This document shows, in pieces, positions 18,375 through 27,564 of a DNA stretch of 64,000 nucleotides (positions are counted from its first letter, which is position 1; each line of letters starts with the position of its first letter). The stretch lies in assembly GCF_000423565.1 (NCBI RefSeq), contig NZ_AUIF01000010.1:248001-312000 (forward strand). Reading direction: 5' to 3'. The notes beneath the pieces were generated by a model, which was not told where the DNA came from, did no database searches, and saw only the letters and a program-made list of their open reading frames with translations. The stretch is from Runella zeae DSM 19591. Lineage in GTDB: Bacteria > Bacteroidota > Bacteroidia > Cytophagales > Spirosomataceae. The position numbers were made by a program, and so were the translations under genes.

Positions 18375-19622
18375 TTATTTAGAGCGAATAGCCTCCACGG
18401 GATCCATGCGAGCAGCCCCAAAAGCCGGGATAATCCCCGCAAGAACACCAATAATACTTGATACACTCAAACCTAGCATGATATTTTTGGGAGAAAGCAC
18501 AATCTCTAAGCTCCCGAGGGGAATAAAGGATAAAAAATAAACCAGCAAGATTCCTACAAGCCCTCCAATCAAACTTAGAAACATTGCTTCAAACAAAAAC
18601 TGGAACAAAATGACGTAATTTTTAGCACCTAGCGATTTTTGAATTCCAATCAGGTTTGTACGTTCTTTTACTGATACAAACATAATATTGGCGATTCCAA
18701 AACCTCCTACTAAAATAGAAAAACTACCAATTACCCACCCTGCCAGCGTAATTACGCCAAACAATCCTGACACGGCTTTGGTGGCGGCTTCGGGGCGATT
18801 GATTGAAAAATTGGTTTCTTGGGTAGGTTTAAGTCCACGTTTAGAACGAAGGATTCCGATTACCTCTGATTCCATCTCAATCAGTCCTTCGTCTTCAGGG
18901 CGACCTTTCACCACTATATCGACACTGTTGCCGATTCGACTTTGAAACGATTTGGCAAAGGTCAAATAAGGTAGCAGCACTTTTTCATCTGGATTGCCCG
19001 CAATATCAAAAAGAGATTTCCCCTTTTTCTTCTGTATCCCGATAATAACGTAGTTGAGGCCTTTTATTTTAAATGATTTGCCAACTGGATCGGGATTGTT
19101 TGGAAACAATGCCTCGGCTATATCGGCGCCAATCACCGCTACACTTCGACCAGCATCTATTTCTTGAGGAGTGAAATAACGACCTTTTTCAACTTCAACT
19201 TCCGATATCTTGTTATAATCATACGATATACCTTGCAGAAGGGCGTCCATGCTGTTGTTGCCGTTTTTGACACTCAACCCACCCATGAAATCCATCACTA
19301 CCACAGCCTCGGCGCCTTCTATACGCTCCGCCAAAAATTTATAATCACTATAGGTAGTTTCAGGCCATTGAAAATATTTCCACCATTGATACTCTCCACC
19401 AAACCCCCAAGGCCATTTTTGTACATACAATACGTCGGTTCCGATTTCGGCCAAGCTATTTCTAATGCTACGCTCTAATGAATCTACTATGGTGAAAACT
19501 CCAATAATAGCAAAAATTCCTACGGTCACTCCTAGCAACGAGAGCGTAGTTCTTAGGATATTAGACCGTAAAGCTTGCCAAGCAAAGCGTAGACTCTCGT
19601 AAGTTTGACGAAAAAACATCAT
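18375..19622 (-). CDS. MacB/FtsX-type ABC transporter permease
   Basis: A 415-residue ABC permease of the MacB/LolC type. TM1 (TTLSLLGVTVGIFAIIGVFT, near 23-42) is followed by a periplasmic MacB core domain with GTDVLYVQKWPW and a C-terminal FtsX domain with three helices (GWVIGSFSILVGGFGIANIMFV, FLFEAMFLSLIGGLVGILLVY and IIGVLAGIIPAFGAARMDPVEAIR). The terminal DPVEAIR is the family hallmark. The start is ATG at 19622; a GTG at 19649 is possible. No ATPase is adjacent, so its partner is encoded elsewhere. Likely role: mechanotransmission for export or lipoprotein handling. Confidence 0.87.
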   Translation of the reverse strand: MMFFRQTYESLRFAWQALRSNILRTTLSLLGVTVGIFAIIGVFTIVDSLERSIRNSLAEIGTDVLYVQKWPWGFGGEYQWWKYFQWPETTYSDYKFLAERIEGAEAVVVMDFMGGLSVKNGNNSMDALLQGISYDYNKISEVEVEKGRYFTPQEIDAGRSVAVIGADIAEALFPNNPDPVGKSFKIKGLNYVIIGIQKKKGKSLFDIAGNPDEKVLLPYLTFAKSFQSRIGNSVDIVVKGRPEDEGLIEMESEVIGILRSKRGLKPTQETNFSINRPEAATKAVSGLFGVITLAGWVIGSFSILVGGFGIANIMFVSVKERTNLIGIQKSLGAKNYVILFQFLFEAMFLSLIGGLVGILLVYFLSFIPLGSLEIVLSPKNIMLGLSVSSIIGVLAGIIPAFGAARMDPVEAIRSK

Positions 19623-19649
19623 GACTGTAGGAAGATTAACAGTAAACAC

Positions 19650-19955
19650 TACTTAATGAAGTGTAGACAAAATTCTGTTTCTCAAATTTGATTTGATAGA
19701 CATTTTACATGAATGGCAATCAGGCCGTTTGATTGGCTTGATCATGCTTTACATCATTCATTCATTTGATGTGTTTTTGTACTTTAAGTTGAACCAAGCA
19801 CATAAAACACATAAGAAAGTACAAAATCAAAGCTATTTTACTACCATTTCAGAAATTTAGATTTTCTTTGCATGAAACTCATTAATAGCGGGTAAGAGTC
19901 GTTTATTTATTCAGAACTTTGTTTTTAAGCGCTTTATTCTACCAATAAATTTTGT
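19650..19955. other. divergent intergenic region with candidate operator
   Basis: A 306-base A+T-rich region between divergent genes. It holds an 11-bp inverted repeat, TTTTGTACTTT (19775-19785) and AAAGTACAAAA (19816-19826), separated by 30 bases. A minus-strand -7 element (TAGCTTTG on the minus strand, 19828-19835) sits just beside the right arm, so the repeat would lie just downstream of the permease promoter. A weaker GAACTTTG near 19914 could serve the PASTA gene. No small gene or RNA is visible. Confidence 0.45.
19828..19835 (-). promoter_or_regulatory. putative -7 element for the MacB-like permease
   Basis: The minus strand reads TAGCTTTG, matching TAnnTTTG. It faces the permease gene and would give a leader of roughly 200 bases. 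No matching -33 element is visible. It borders the right arm of an 11-bp inverted repeat. Confidence 0.35.
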
Positions 19956-20747
19956 ATGAAAATTAGTACCAATTCGCGCACAGACCTTTTTGTTCATATT
20001 AGTCTCGTTGTTGCCTTAGTTGTGGCATTATTTTTGGGGTTCTTCTTTCTGTATTTACCATTCACTACCAATCATGGGCAAAGTATTACGGTACCAGACC
20101 TAAGTGGTATGAGTGTGGAGCAGCTTGAGGATTATTTGGATGAGCGCAATTTACGCTACGAAGTAGCCGATTGTACTTTTGTGGTAGGCGCCAAACCGCT
20201 GAGTGTCATCAGACAACATCCCAAATCTGGCATGCGGGTCAAAGAAGGTCGTAAAATATATATTTATATCACTTCTCTCAACGCCCCAGATGTCAAAATG
20301 CCTCAGCTCGAAGACCGTACTTTGAGCAGTGCCGAAGGCGAATTAGCTAGATTAGGTTTGCAACGTGGTAAAATCATCTACGTACCCGATTTGGCTCACA
20401 ACTCGGTAAGGCGTCAATTGTATAATGGTAGTCCGATACAGCCCGGAACATTAGTTCCACAAGGCTCAAAAATAGATTTGGAAGTAGGAAACGGAATCGG
20501 AAATACTGAATTTGACGTTCCAAACGTTGTAGGTAGTACATTAGAAGATGCTCTTTTCGTTATCAAAGGCTCTAATCTTGCCAAACCTTTGATTCAGTAT
20601 GTAGACGATGCTAGTCAACCACCCGGAACTGTGGTCAGACAAAATCCTGAAGCAGGGGCTGGTAATAAAATTCGAGTAGGAGAAACCATAGATTTGTGGG
20701 TAGTGGGGACAAACGAACCTCAACCAGAACAACAACAAAATGAATAA
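19956..20747 (+). CDS. PASTA-domain membrane protein
   Basis: A 263-residue protein with a short cytoplasmic N-terminus, one transmembrane helix (about residues 12-35) and three extracytoplasmic PASTA domains: ITVPDLSGMSVEQLEDYL, then VKMPQLEDRTLSSAEGELARLGL, then FDVPNVVGSTLEDALFVI, each ending in a basic or DLWV-type strand. In other bacteria PASTA domains bind peptidoglycan fragments and sit on Ser/Thr kinases or PBPs; here there is no kinase domain. It overlaps the next gene by 8 bases, so the two are translated from one mRNA. Probably a cell-wall-facing scaffold; exact role unknown. Confidence 0.88.
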   Translation: MKISTNSRTDLFVHISLVVALVVALFLGFFFLYLPFTTNHGQSITVPDLSGMSVEQLEDYLDERNLRYEVADCTFVVGAKPLSVIRQHPKSGMRVKEGRKIYIYITSLNAPDVKMPQLEDRTLSSAEGELARLGLQRGKIIYVPDLAHNSVRRQLYNGSPIQPGTLVPQGSKIDLEVGNGIGNTEFDVPNVVGSTLEDALFVIKGSNLAKPLIQYVDDASQPPGTVVRQNPEAGAGNKIRVGETIDLWVVGTNEPQPEQQQNE

Positions 20748-22656
20748 TTTTAGAGAAGTGAGAAAATACAATTTACTTTACCGGATTAGTGACATAGCGA
20801 GTAGCAAGGTTTCAGCATTTTCTCACTTCATTTGCATTTTTGTTTGTATTCTCTTTTTAGGGTTTCCTCTTAAAGCCCAATTAGTCGGCTTTCCGACAGG
20901 GCCAGTGCAATCCAAAACCCTCCCTAGCAAAGCACGCGTTCAGGCGGTGGAGCTTCCTTTTTTTGATGATTTTTCGTTGGTTATCAATGGAAGTCTTGAT
21001 CCTTCTCTTTGGAAAGCGGGCGGAACTTATGTTAACAATACAGCCACCATCAATCACCCCACTCTAAACGTAGTTACTTTTGACGGCGCAGGAGCCAATG
21101 GCAAGCCCTACAATTTCACCAATCAAAATGCCTCAGGGCCAGGTGATACCCTTACTTCAGCCGCGATTGATTTATCAAATTTAAGCCCAAAGGACTCTAT
21201 TTTTTTAAGTTTTTATTGGCAATTAAAAGGGCTTAATGAACTACCCGATGCCAATGATTCACTAATCGTGCAATTTTTAGACAATACATCGCAATGGCGT
21301 ACTGTATGGACAAAAACAGGTGGTACACCTGACAATAATTTTAATTTTGCCAATTTGACTATTAGGAACACTGTCTTTTTTCACGCTAAATTTCAGTTTC
21401 GGTTTCAAGCTTTTGCCCGCCTCTCTGGCCAATTTGACGCATGGCATATTGATTATGTATATCTCAACAAAGGACGTAACAGTTCAGACAGATTTATAGC
21501 AGATGTAGCGTGTAGGCTCCCTGTAAGTTCTTTTTTAAAAAGATACACCTCCATGCCCTTAAAGCAGTATATAGCTAACCCTGCGGCCGAAACTGCTGAT
21601 TCTATTAGTACTGATATTACTAATCTATTTAATTTCCCTAATTCGATTTCTTTTTCTTATACTTTGAAAGAGGAAAACAGTGGTCAGATTTTTCAAAATT
21701 TTCAAGAAACTTCTCCTAATCCACTACCAGGGGCAAGTTCTCAACCAAAACGCCTCAAACTTACTCCGCTCTCTATTTTAGATGCAACTAAACCATTCAC
21801 TCTTGTAAGTAAGTTTTTGATGGCGACCTCTGATTCTTTAATTGGAAACATTAATCTGAAACGAAACGACACTATCTCTGGCAAGACTATTCTAAATAAT
21901 TACTATGCTTATGATGATGGTACTGCTGAGTCGGCGGTGTATATGAATCAACCCCTACAACGAGCAGCTGTAAGGTATTTTTTAAATAAGCCAGACACCC
22001 TGTCGGCCGTAAGAGTTAATGTTGTGCCTACCTTAAAAGATTTGACGGGTCAGCCTATTACGATTCAAGTTTGGGATAATAGAAACGGTGCCCCCCAAAG
22101 GCTTTTGTATCAGCAAAGTTTTAAAGTCGAATATTCTGCTTTACGCAATGGTTTTGTAGAGTTTAATTTTGATTTTGGAGTCGCAGTAAAAGATACTTTT
22201 TATGTAGGATGGTTGCAAATTGGACAAGATGGGGTTCCGATTGGGCTGGATCGCAACCATAGCCATGAAGATCAGATATTTGTAAATCTGAGTCGTGAAT
22301 GGGTTCCTTATACTTCTTTTGCAAATGACCCCAATTTAGCCTATTTTAGAGGTAGTTTGATGATTAGACCGGTGATGGGCAACAAACCCTTACCACCACC
22401 AATCACTTCAGTTCCTGAACAAAATCCTTTGGATTGGGACGTATACCCCAATCCTACTTCTGGTTTGATTCGTTGGAAAACCAATGAAATTCAGAGTATT
22501 AGTGTTTATAATATCAGTGGTACGTTGCTCAAACAGCAATCTTTTCACGCCTCCGAACAGTCGATGGATTTATCGAATTTGCCTACGGGTGTTTATTTGC
22601 TACAATTATCAAATCAGCACAAAACTGTTGTAAAGAAAATTTTGTTGCAACGATAG
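20740..22656 (+). CDS. T9SS type A cargo protein
   Basis: A 638-residue exported protein. A long N-terminal stretch precedes the hydrophobic signal (FICIFVCILFLGFPLKAQ, about residues 30-47). The body is beta-rich with no enzyme signature I recognise. The last 75 residues are a clear type A T9SS sorting domain: VYPNPTSGLIRW, SVYNISGTLL, MDLSNLPTGVYLLQL and KKILLQR. It is thus expected on the cell surface or released. It overlaps the PASTA gene by 8 bases. The region coding the first 30 residues carries a 13-bp inverted repeat (20755-20829), unusual at a gene start. Confidence 0.85.
   Translation: MNNFREVRKYNLLYRISDIASSKVSAFSHFICIFVCILFLGFPLKAQLVGFPTGPVQSKTLPSKARVQAVELPFFDDFSLVINGSLDPSLWKAGGTYVNNTATINHPTLNVVTFDGAGANGKPYNFTNQNASGPGDTLTSAAIDLSNLSPKDSIFLSFYWQLKGLNELPDANDSLIVQFLDNTSQWRTVWTKTGGTPDNNFNFANLTIRNTVFFHAKFQFRFQAFARLSGQFDAWHIDYVYLNKGRNSSDRFIADVACRLPVSSFLKRYTSMPLKQYIANPAAETADSISTDITNLFNFPNSISFSYTLKEENSGQIFQNFQETSPNPLPGASSQPKRLKLTPLSILDATKPFTLVSKFLMATSDSLIGNINLKRNDTISGKTILNNYYAYDDGTAESAVYMNQPLQRAAVRYFLNKPDTLSAVRVNVVPTLKDLTGQPITIQVWDNRNGAPQRLLYQQSFKVEYSALRNGFVEFNFDFGVAVKDTFYVGWLQIGQDGVPIGLDRNHSHEDQIFVNLSREWVPYTSFANDPNLAYFRGSLMIRPVMGNKPLPPPITSVPEQNPLDWDVYPNPTSGLIRWKTNEIQSISVYNISGTLLKQQSFHASEQSMDLSNLPTGVYLLQLSNQHKTVVKKILLQR
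20755..20829 (+). promoter_or_regulatory. 13-bp inverted repeat across the T9SS cargo gene start
   Basis: GAAGTGAGAAAAT (20755-20767) is perfectly complementary to ATTTTCTCACTTC (20817-20829) with 49 bases between. It lies in coding sequence between the start codon and the signal peptide, just after the PASTA gene stop. It could be an RNA hairpin limiting translation or a leftover intergenic terminator that the reading frame now crosses. Function is inferred only. Confidence 0.45.
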
Positions 22657-22739
22657 ATTGCCACAAATAAGTAGTAAGCTTGCGGTAATTTTACACCTTT
22701 GACGTTCTAAATTATCTCATTTTAATTAAACTCGAAACA

Positions 22740-23036
22740 ATGGATATTACAGTAGAAGAATTAAAACAGCGTATCGAAAGTGGTGATCCTATCAATCTTA
22801 TTGATGTACGCGAAGACTACGAATACGAAGCCGACAATATCGGCGGCTATTTGATTCCTTTGGGGGATTTGCCTCATCGCCTCAACGAAATCGAGCATCT
22901 AAAAAATGAAGAAATACTAGTTCATTGCCGCTCAGGAAAACGCAGTGAAACGGCTCAGAAATACATGGAAAGTCAAGGTTTTACGAATGTTCGTAACGTC
23001 ATTGGCGGTATTTTGGCCTACAATGAGCTTGACTAA
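22740..23036 (+). CDS. rhodanese-like domain protein
   Basis: A 98-residue single rhodanese domain, cytoplasmic. INLIDVREDYEYE is the first signature and HCRSGKRSE (near 74-82) is the active-site loop with the catalytic cysteine that carries persulfide sulfur. The size fits GlpE/PspE-type enzymes and the small rhodaneses that supply sulfur for cofactor or tRNA modification. It is preceded by an 83-base gap and followed by a strong bidirectional terminator, so it may be its own unit or the last gene of the PASTA operon. Confidence 0.92.
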   Translation: MDITVEELKQRIESGDPINLIDVREDYEYEADNIGGYLIPLGDLPHRLNEIEHLKNEEILVHCRSGKRSETAQKYMESQGFTNVRNVIGGILAYNELD

Positions 23037-23045
23037 GCCAATATT

Positions 23046-23091
23046 AAAAGTATTGAGTATTAGCGAATCGCATTTAATACTCAATACTTTT
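23046..23091. terminator. bidirectional terminator, 17-bp perfect stem
   Basis: Bases 23046-23062 (starting AAAAGTATTGAG) are the exact reverse complement of 23075-23091, with a 12-base loop. The stem starts with an A-run and ends in a T-run, so it works in both directions. It lies between the converging rhodanese and frr genes. Confidence 0.9.
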
Positions 23092-23100
23092 TAAGGTTTA

Positions 23101-23661
23101 TTAAACAGACATGATGTCTTGTTCTTTCACAAGATATACTTGGTCTACTTTGGCAATAAAGCTATCGGTAAGTTTTTGTACCCGCTCCTCGCCTTTTTTT
23201 ACATCATCTTCTGAAGCACCTTCTTTGGTCAATTTACGAATATCTCCGTTGGTATTTTGGCGAATATTGCGAATGTTGACCTTTGCCGTTTCTATCTCTT
23301 GTTTTACTCTTTTCAATAAATCACGACGACGCTCTTCGGTAAGCATTGGAATGTTGAGGCGGATATTCTCTCCGTCGTTGTTAGGTGAAAGACCTACATT
23401 GCTATTACGAATCGCCTTTTCGATCTCGCCTATCATCTTTTTTTCAAAAGGCTTGATAGCAATCGTACGAGCATCGGGAGTCGTAATCGAAGCCACATTA
23501 TTTAATGGCGACATCACGCCATAATATTCTACTTGGATTCCATCTAACATTTGCGGAGAAGCTTTTCCCGCACGAATTTTCGAAAGTTCAATAGAAAGGT
23601 GCTTCATGGCACGCTCCATTGTTTCTTTAGCATCTTCTAGATAAAACTCAATTTCTTCCAT
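23101..23661 (-). CDS. frr: ribosome recycling factor
   Basis: A 186-residue protein matching ribosome recycling factor over its full length: KIRAGKASPQMLDGIQVEYYG, PLNNVASITTPDARTIAI, AIRNSNVGLSPNNDGENIRL, PMLTEERRRDLLK and a C-terminal coiled arm. It dissociates post-termination ribosomes with EF-G. The open frame extends 23 codons upstream, but ATG at 23661 (MEEIEFYLED) gives the standard length. It is the last gene of a minus-strand run with pyrH, as in many bacteria. Confidence 0.97.
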   Translation of the reverse strand: MEEIEFYLEDAKETMERAMKHLSIELSKIRAGKASPQMLDGIQVEYYGVMSPLNNVASITTPDARTIAIKPFEKKMIGEIEKAIRNSNVGLSPNNDGENIRLNIPMLTEERRRDLLKRVKQEIETAKVNIRNIRQNTNGDIRKLTKEGASEDDVKKGEERVQKLTDSFIAKVDQVYLVKEQDIMSV

Positions 23662-23749
23662 TGTTAATGTGTTAATTGTTATTCGTAGATCTCGTCGGAT
23701 AACCCTTGTTTTATCCGCCTGTGTTGTCAAAAAACAAATTTTTCAAAAT

Positions 23750-24472
23750 TTATAAATTGGTCACTAAAGTACCTACCGACTCTCCCATGATTAGTTTAAG
23801 CAAATTGCCCTCTTTGTTCATATCAAATACCACGATAGGCAAGCTATTTTCTTTGCAAAGCGCAAAAGCTGTCAAATCCATGATTTTGAGATTTTTTGCA
23901 AGTGCTTCATCAAAAGACAATTTCTCATAACGCGTAGCGGTTGGGTCTTTTTCGGGGTCGGCTGTGTATACGCCATCTACGCGTGTACCTTTCAAGACCG
24001 CATCAGCGTTGATTTCGATAGCGCGTAGCGCACCCGCCGAGTCGGTAGTAAAATAGGGGTTTCCTGTACCTGCTCCAAAAATCACAACACGGCCTTTTTC
24101 GAGATGCCGTACGGCCCGGCGCCGAATCATCGGCTCTGCCACCTGCTCCATTTTTATAGCCGATAGCAAGCGTGTATACATTCCTTGTTTTTCGAGAGAA
24201 CTCTGAATCGCCATGCTATTGATGACTGTTGCAAGCATTCCCATATAATCCCCTTGGACGCGGTCGATTCCTGATTTTTCGACCGAAGCCCCACGGAAAA
24301 TATTGCCTCCGCCAATTACGATAGCCACTTGTACTCCCGCATCTACGACACTTTTTACTTCCTTAGCAAATTGCTCAAGAATGTCAAAATCAATCACTTG
24401 TTTCTTATCAGAGCCGCTTAGGGCTTCGCCACTAAGTTTGAGCAGGATACGTTTATATTTAGGTTGTGACAT
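23750..24472 (-). CDS. pyrH: UMP kinase
   Basis: A 240-residue UMP kinase of the amino-acid kinase fold, converting UMP to UDP. Visible signatures are [15 protein letters not shown] at the N-terminus, [13 protein letters not shown] near 55, [16 protein letters not shown] and the C-terminal region with [21 protein letters not shown] at 24472 (MSQPKYKR) is chosen; the frame runs 26 codons further upstream into the preceding gene's end. It is 88 bases upstream of frr, the usual pyrH-frr pair. Confidence 0.97.
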   Translation of the reverse strand: MSQPKYKRILLKLSGEALSGSDKKQVIDFDILEQFAKEVKSVVDAGVQVAIVIGGGNIFRGASVEKSGIDRVQGDYMGMLATVINSMAIQSSLEKQGMYTRLLSAIKMEQVAEPMIRRRAVRHLEKGRVVIFGAGTGNPYFTTDSAGALRAIEINADAVLKGTRVDGVYTADPEKDPTATRYEKLSFDEALAKNLKIMDLTAFALCKENSLPIVVFDMNKEGNLLKLIMGESVGTLVTNL

Positions 24473-24542
24473 AATGTATTTATTAGTTACAATTTTATGA
24501 GTGAGTGGCGTTTGATGAAATCTTCCAAAAGCATAACTACCT

Positions 24543-25043
24543 TTATTCAAATTCTATTAAAATTTGATTTTTCTCAACGCTATCTCCTTTGGCTACTTTA
24601 ATATTTTTTACGGTCCCTTCTCCTTGGGATTTGAGGGCATTTTCCATTTTCATGGCCACCAACACTAGTACCACATCTCCGGCCTTCACGGTATCTCCTA
24701 CTTGGACTTTGATATCCCAAATCAGACCAGGCATTGGAGCTTTGATGTTATTCACTTTATTTTTGGCAGTACTCGACATCCCCATCTGTTCCAACAGCAA
24801 GTCAAAACGGTCTTTGGCCGCTAGGTTATATATATTTTGGTTGATCTTCACCTTAAAGCTCTTCTCTGTATAGTCAGCTTCCAGCACTTCTACATTATAG
24901 GAGCGATTGTTTTGTATAATATGAAAATGACCATTGTTGAGAGCTACCAAATCCCACTCAAAAGACTCCCCATTGAGTAGGGTTTGCTTTGGCTGGGTTT
25001 GCACCTCAAATGTTTGTTGTTCGTTGATGATTACCTTGAGCAT
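24543..25043 (-). CDS. biotin carboxyl carrier-type protein
   Basis: A 166-residue protein with a C-terminal biotinyl domain: [20 protein letters not shown] followed by [13 protein letters not shown], where the central lysine of AMKMEN is the biotin site. The N-terminal 90 residues are the small beta domain usual in carriers of acyl-CoA or oxaloacetate-type carboxylases in Bacteroidota. It serves as swinging arm between a biotin carboxylase and a carboxyltransferase, neither of which is in the window. It lies between an EamA transporter and pyrH in one minus-strand run. Confidence 0.88.
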   Translation of the reverse strand: MLKVIINEQQTFEVQTQPKQTLLNGESFEWDLVALNNGHFHIIQNNRSYNVEVLEADYTEKSFKVKINQNIYNLAAKDRFDLLLEQMGMSSTAKNKVNNIKAPMPGLIWDIKVQVGDTVKAGDVVLVLVAMKMENALKSQGEGTVKNIKVAKGDSVEKNQILIEFE

Positions 25044-25072
25044 GATACTTTGTTGATAAAATGAAAAAAGTA

Positions 25073-25981
25073 CTAATTGCGGGCTACATTTGAGCGAGAA
25101 GCTTCACGGCGATTGACCAAATAAATCCCCGTTAAGATAATTCCCATTCCTAAATATTGCTGAAAACTGATGCGCTCTCCGTCTGCAAGCCCCCAGCCTA
25201 TTGCTACAATGGGAATCAAATAAGTCACTGAGATAGCAAACAAACCCGAGGCAATCTGAACGATACGATTGAAAAGTACCGCTGCTACCCCCGAACTTAG
25301 CATTCCTAGGCTTATCAGGCAAAAACTTGATTGGGCATGGCTAGAATCCACAATTTTTGAAAAAAAATCGGTGGTCAAAAGTGTCGTAAGTGCAATAGGG
25401 CCAATAAACATAAATGTAACGGCGGTCATTGCCAACGAGGGTAGCTTGCTCAAATGCCGAGCAATCGTGTTGACGTTGATTCCATAGACAAGGGTAGCCA
25501 TTAGCACCAAAAACGCGTATGGATTGGCGATATTAAGCGCGCCTGTACTTTTGCTAAAAATCAAAAAAGAAGAACCCAATAACCCCAATAATACGCCCGC
25601 GATTTTTAATATGTGCCGAGGCTGCGCAAAAAAGACAATACCTATCACAAGAGTAAATAACGGACTAAGGGAATTGAGCATCCCCGCCAAAGAACTATTG
25701 AGTTTGGTGCCTGCTTTGGCTAACAAAAACGCAGGAAGTATATAGCCTGTCACTGCCGAAATCAATAAATAACGATATTTGGCGGAGGGTATTTTTTGCC
25801 AAGAACGATACATAAAAGGCAAAAAAAACAAGGAAGCTAAAAATAACCGCCCTGCTGCTACTTCTATGACACTAAATGTATTTAAGCTTTTCTTTATTAA
25901 AATGAACGACGTCCCCCAAGTAAGTGCTACTAGAAGCAATAGTACCCATGCCTGAATAGGACTTTTTTCAGAATCGTTCAC
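25073..25981 (-). CDS. EamA-family (DMT) transporter
   Basis: A 302-residue inner-membrane protein with ten predicted helices in two EamA repeats: WVLLLLVALTWGTSFILIKKSL opens the first, and the second contains SLGMLSSGVAAVLFNRIVQIASGLFAISVTYLIPIVAIGWGLADGE. The GxxxxxFxxxxxLxP-type pattern near TYLIP is the usual signature of drug/metabolite exporters. A -7-like element (TATTTTTG on the minus strand, 26014-26021) lies upstream. It leads the run to the biotin carrier, pyrH and frr. Substrate unknown. Confidence 0.87.
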   Translation of the reverse strand: MNDSEKSPIQAWVLLLLVALTWGTSFILIKKSLNTFSVIEVAAGRLFLASLFFLPFMYRSWQKIPSAKYRYLLISAVTGYILPAFLLAKAGTKLNSSLAGMLNSLSPLFTLVIGIVFFAQPRHILKIAGVLLGLLGSSFLIFSKSTGALNIANPYAFLVLMATLVYGINVNTIARHLSKLPSLAMTAVTFMFIGPIALTTLLTTDFFSKIVDSSHAQSSFCLISLGMLSSGVAAVLFNRIVQIASGLFAISVTYLIPIVAIGWGLADGERISFQQYLGMGIILTGIYLVNRREASRSNVARN

Positions 25982-26013
25982 GACAGACGGAGCTTTTTTA
26001 GTGATTTACTTTG

Positions 26014-26021
26014 CAAAAATA
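26014..26021 (-). promoter_or_regulatory. putative -7 element for the EamA-biotin carrier-pyrH-frr run
   Basis: The minus strand reads TATTTTTG, a match to TAnnTTTG, 33 bases upstream of the transporter start. There is no clear -33 element, so the call is tentative. Confidence 0.4.
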
Positions 26022-26027
26022 GTGGGT

Positions 26028-27293
26028 TTATTTGATTTTAAAGTGCTTATCGGCAAAGTTCATGTATTGTTCCCAATCATAAATCAGAATATCATGCTTT
26101 CCTTCTCTTATATGGTATCCTATAGTTTGTCCTATTGAGGTATTGGGAAGAGGCATTTTTTCAGTGCCTAAACCCGTTTTTTTGTACAAACTATACACAT
26201 TTTGGGCTTCCAATGCACTCATAAACTCACCTTTGGGGTCGGCCCAAGTATCTTCGGTAGCGCTTGCTACGTAGAGCGGTCGCGGAGCCATCAATCCCAA
26301 TAAAGCGTGTTGGTCAATAGGTAGGTTGTTTACGGCTTTATTATACTTTTTGTAGTTGGCACAAAACCAGTGAGGAAATTGAGTATTAAGATGCTCCACG
26401 GTTTCGCCAATCCATCGCCGCGCCAAAGCCGCTCCGCCTTCCCCGGAGTCGTTGGAAACTACAATGGCAAAACGCGGGTCTTCGGCACCTGCCCACAGGG
26501 TAGCCTTTCCAATCCGCGAATGCCCTACGCCAATGATTTTATTTTTATCAATTTGGGTCTCGTTTTGAATCAAATAGTCTATCATACGGCTCATACTCCA
26601 TGCCCATACTCCCAATGCACCCCATTTGTCGCGCTGCTGTGGCGTAAGCACCGAGCGCAGGCCTGTTTTCCAACCTTCGGCATGGTCTGGTTCGAGGTCA
26701 CCATAGTAAGCTGTAGCCACGGCATAGCCTCTGGCTATTATTGCTTCCATAGGCCATCGGCGCTCAGCTATCCCCCGCGAGGCTTCGGTAGCGCGGTTAT
26801 TTACGTAAGATTTATCAAAGCCAGCATTTACCCAATTTTCGGTCACAAAGATGTCTTGTTCTTTGGTAGTGGTATGATTACCGGTAAAATTGAGACTAAC
26901 AAAAGCCGGCACTTTCTGCGCATTTTTGGGTAAATACAGCAATACATGAAGGGCCAAATTGGGAGAAATTTCGGGAAAACGTAGCGTAATTTGTTTGGAA
27001 ATGGCTTTTCCCCCAAGGGCATTTTCGTTGATAGTTTTTACCTCAGTGGCTATTTGTACGGAAGCCGGGAAAGGATTGATGCCATATACCTCTTCTGCAA
27101 ACACTTTCAAAACTGCCGGGCGTCCTTGCTTTTCCCAAGCTGTTTTGGTCGAAATGCGCTTTCCCTTTACCACCAAAGGGTCGGGCAAGGTATAAGGCGG
27201 CATTTTTGTTTCGTCATAATTGACCGGAATTTTTTGAGCTTTACCAGTTAAAGTAACTGCCATTACTAGAAATACACCAACGAAGACTCTCAT
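26028..27293 (-). CDS. glucuronoyl esterase-like (CE15) secreted hydrolase
   Basis: A 421-residue protein with signal peptide (MRVFVGVFLVMAVTLTGKAQ). It has an alpha/beta-hydrolase fold with GVGHSRIGKATLWAGA, matching the GxSRxGK nucleophile motif of carbohydrate esterase family 15, preceded by WGALGVWAWSMSRMIDYL, and a C-terminal GYHIREGKHDI histidine. CE15 enzymes cleave ester bonds between lignin and glucuronoxylan. The start at 27293 is chosen because it begins the signal peptide; the frame is open 33 codons further. It is isolated from other xylan genes in the window except by theme (GH43, XylB). Confidence 0.82.
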   Translation of the reverse strand: MRVFVGVFLVMAVTLTGKAQKIPVNYDETKMPPYTLPDPLVVKGKRISTKTAWEKQGRPAVLKVFAEEVYGINPFPASVQIATEVKTINENALGGKAISKQITLRFPEISPNLALHVLLYLPKNAQKVPAFVSLNFTGNHTTTKEQDIFVTENWVNAGFDKSYVNNRATEASRGIAERRWPMEAIIARGYAVATAYYGDLEPDHAEGWKTGLRSVLTPQQRDKWGALGVWAWSMSRMIDYLIQNETQIDKNKIIGVGHSRIGKATLWAGAEDPRFAIVVSNDSGEGGAALARRWIGETVEHLNTQFPHWFCANYKKYNKAVNNLPIDQHALLGLMAPRPLYVASATEDTWADPKGEFMSALEAQNVYSLYKKTGLGTEKMPLPNTSIGQTIGYHIREGKHDILIYDWEQYMNFADKHFKIK

Positions 27294-27484
27294 TGTGGAT
27301 AAATTGTGCATAAGTATATTATTTTTCCCCTTTTCTGTGAAACATCCATTATAAAAATTGATAGGGTAATTTGTTACCCTGTTTTGTTTCATATATACCA
27401 GCCTGAAAACCTTCTTGCGCTAACCCTAGAAGGCTTTATAGTAGTAGCAAGCTAACATTTCTTTTCCAACTCTAAAAGACGGTG

Positions 27485-27517
27485 CTTGTAGGTTTCTATT
27501 GTTTTTAGATAACTTTG
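27485..27517 (+). promoter_or_regulatory. promoter for the tricorn-like protease gene
   Basis: TAACTTTG (27510-27517) fits the -7 consensus TAnnTTTG exactly and CTTG at 27485-27488 is a fair -33 element, with about 21 bases between. It is 47 bases upstream of the GTG start at 27565. Confidence 0.6.
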
Positions 27518-27564
27518 GGAGAGTTTCTCACTTCATTTATTCATGCTAAATCCCAATCATCATT

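Noticed and set aside
27363-27380. 7-bp hairpin (AGGGTAA/TTACCCT) upstream of the CE15-like gene
   Set aside because: Short, no T-run of terminator type, and no known regulator site matches; not enough to call a feature.
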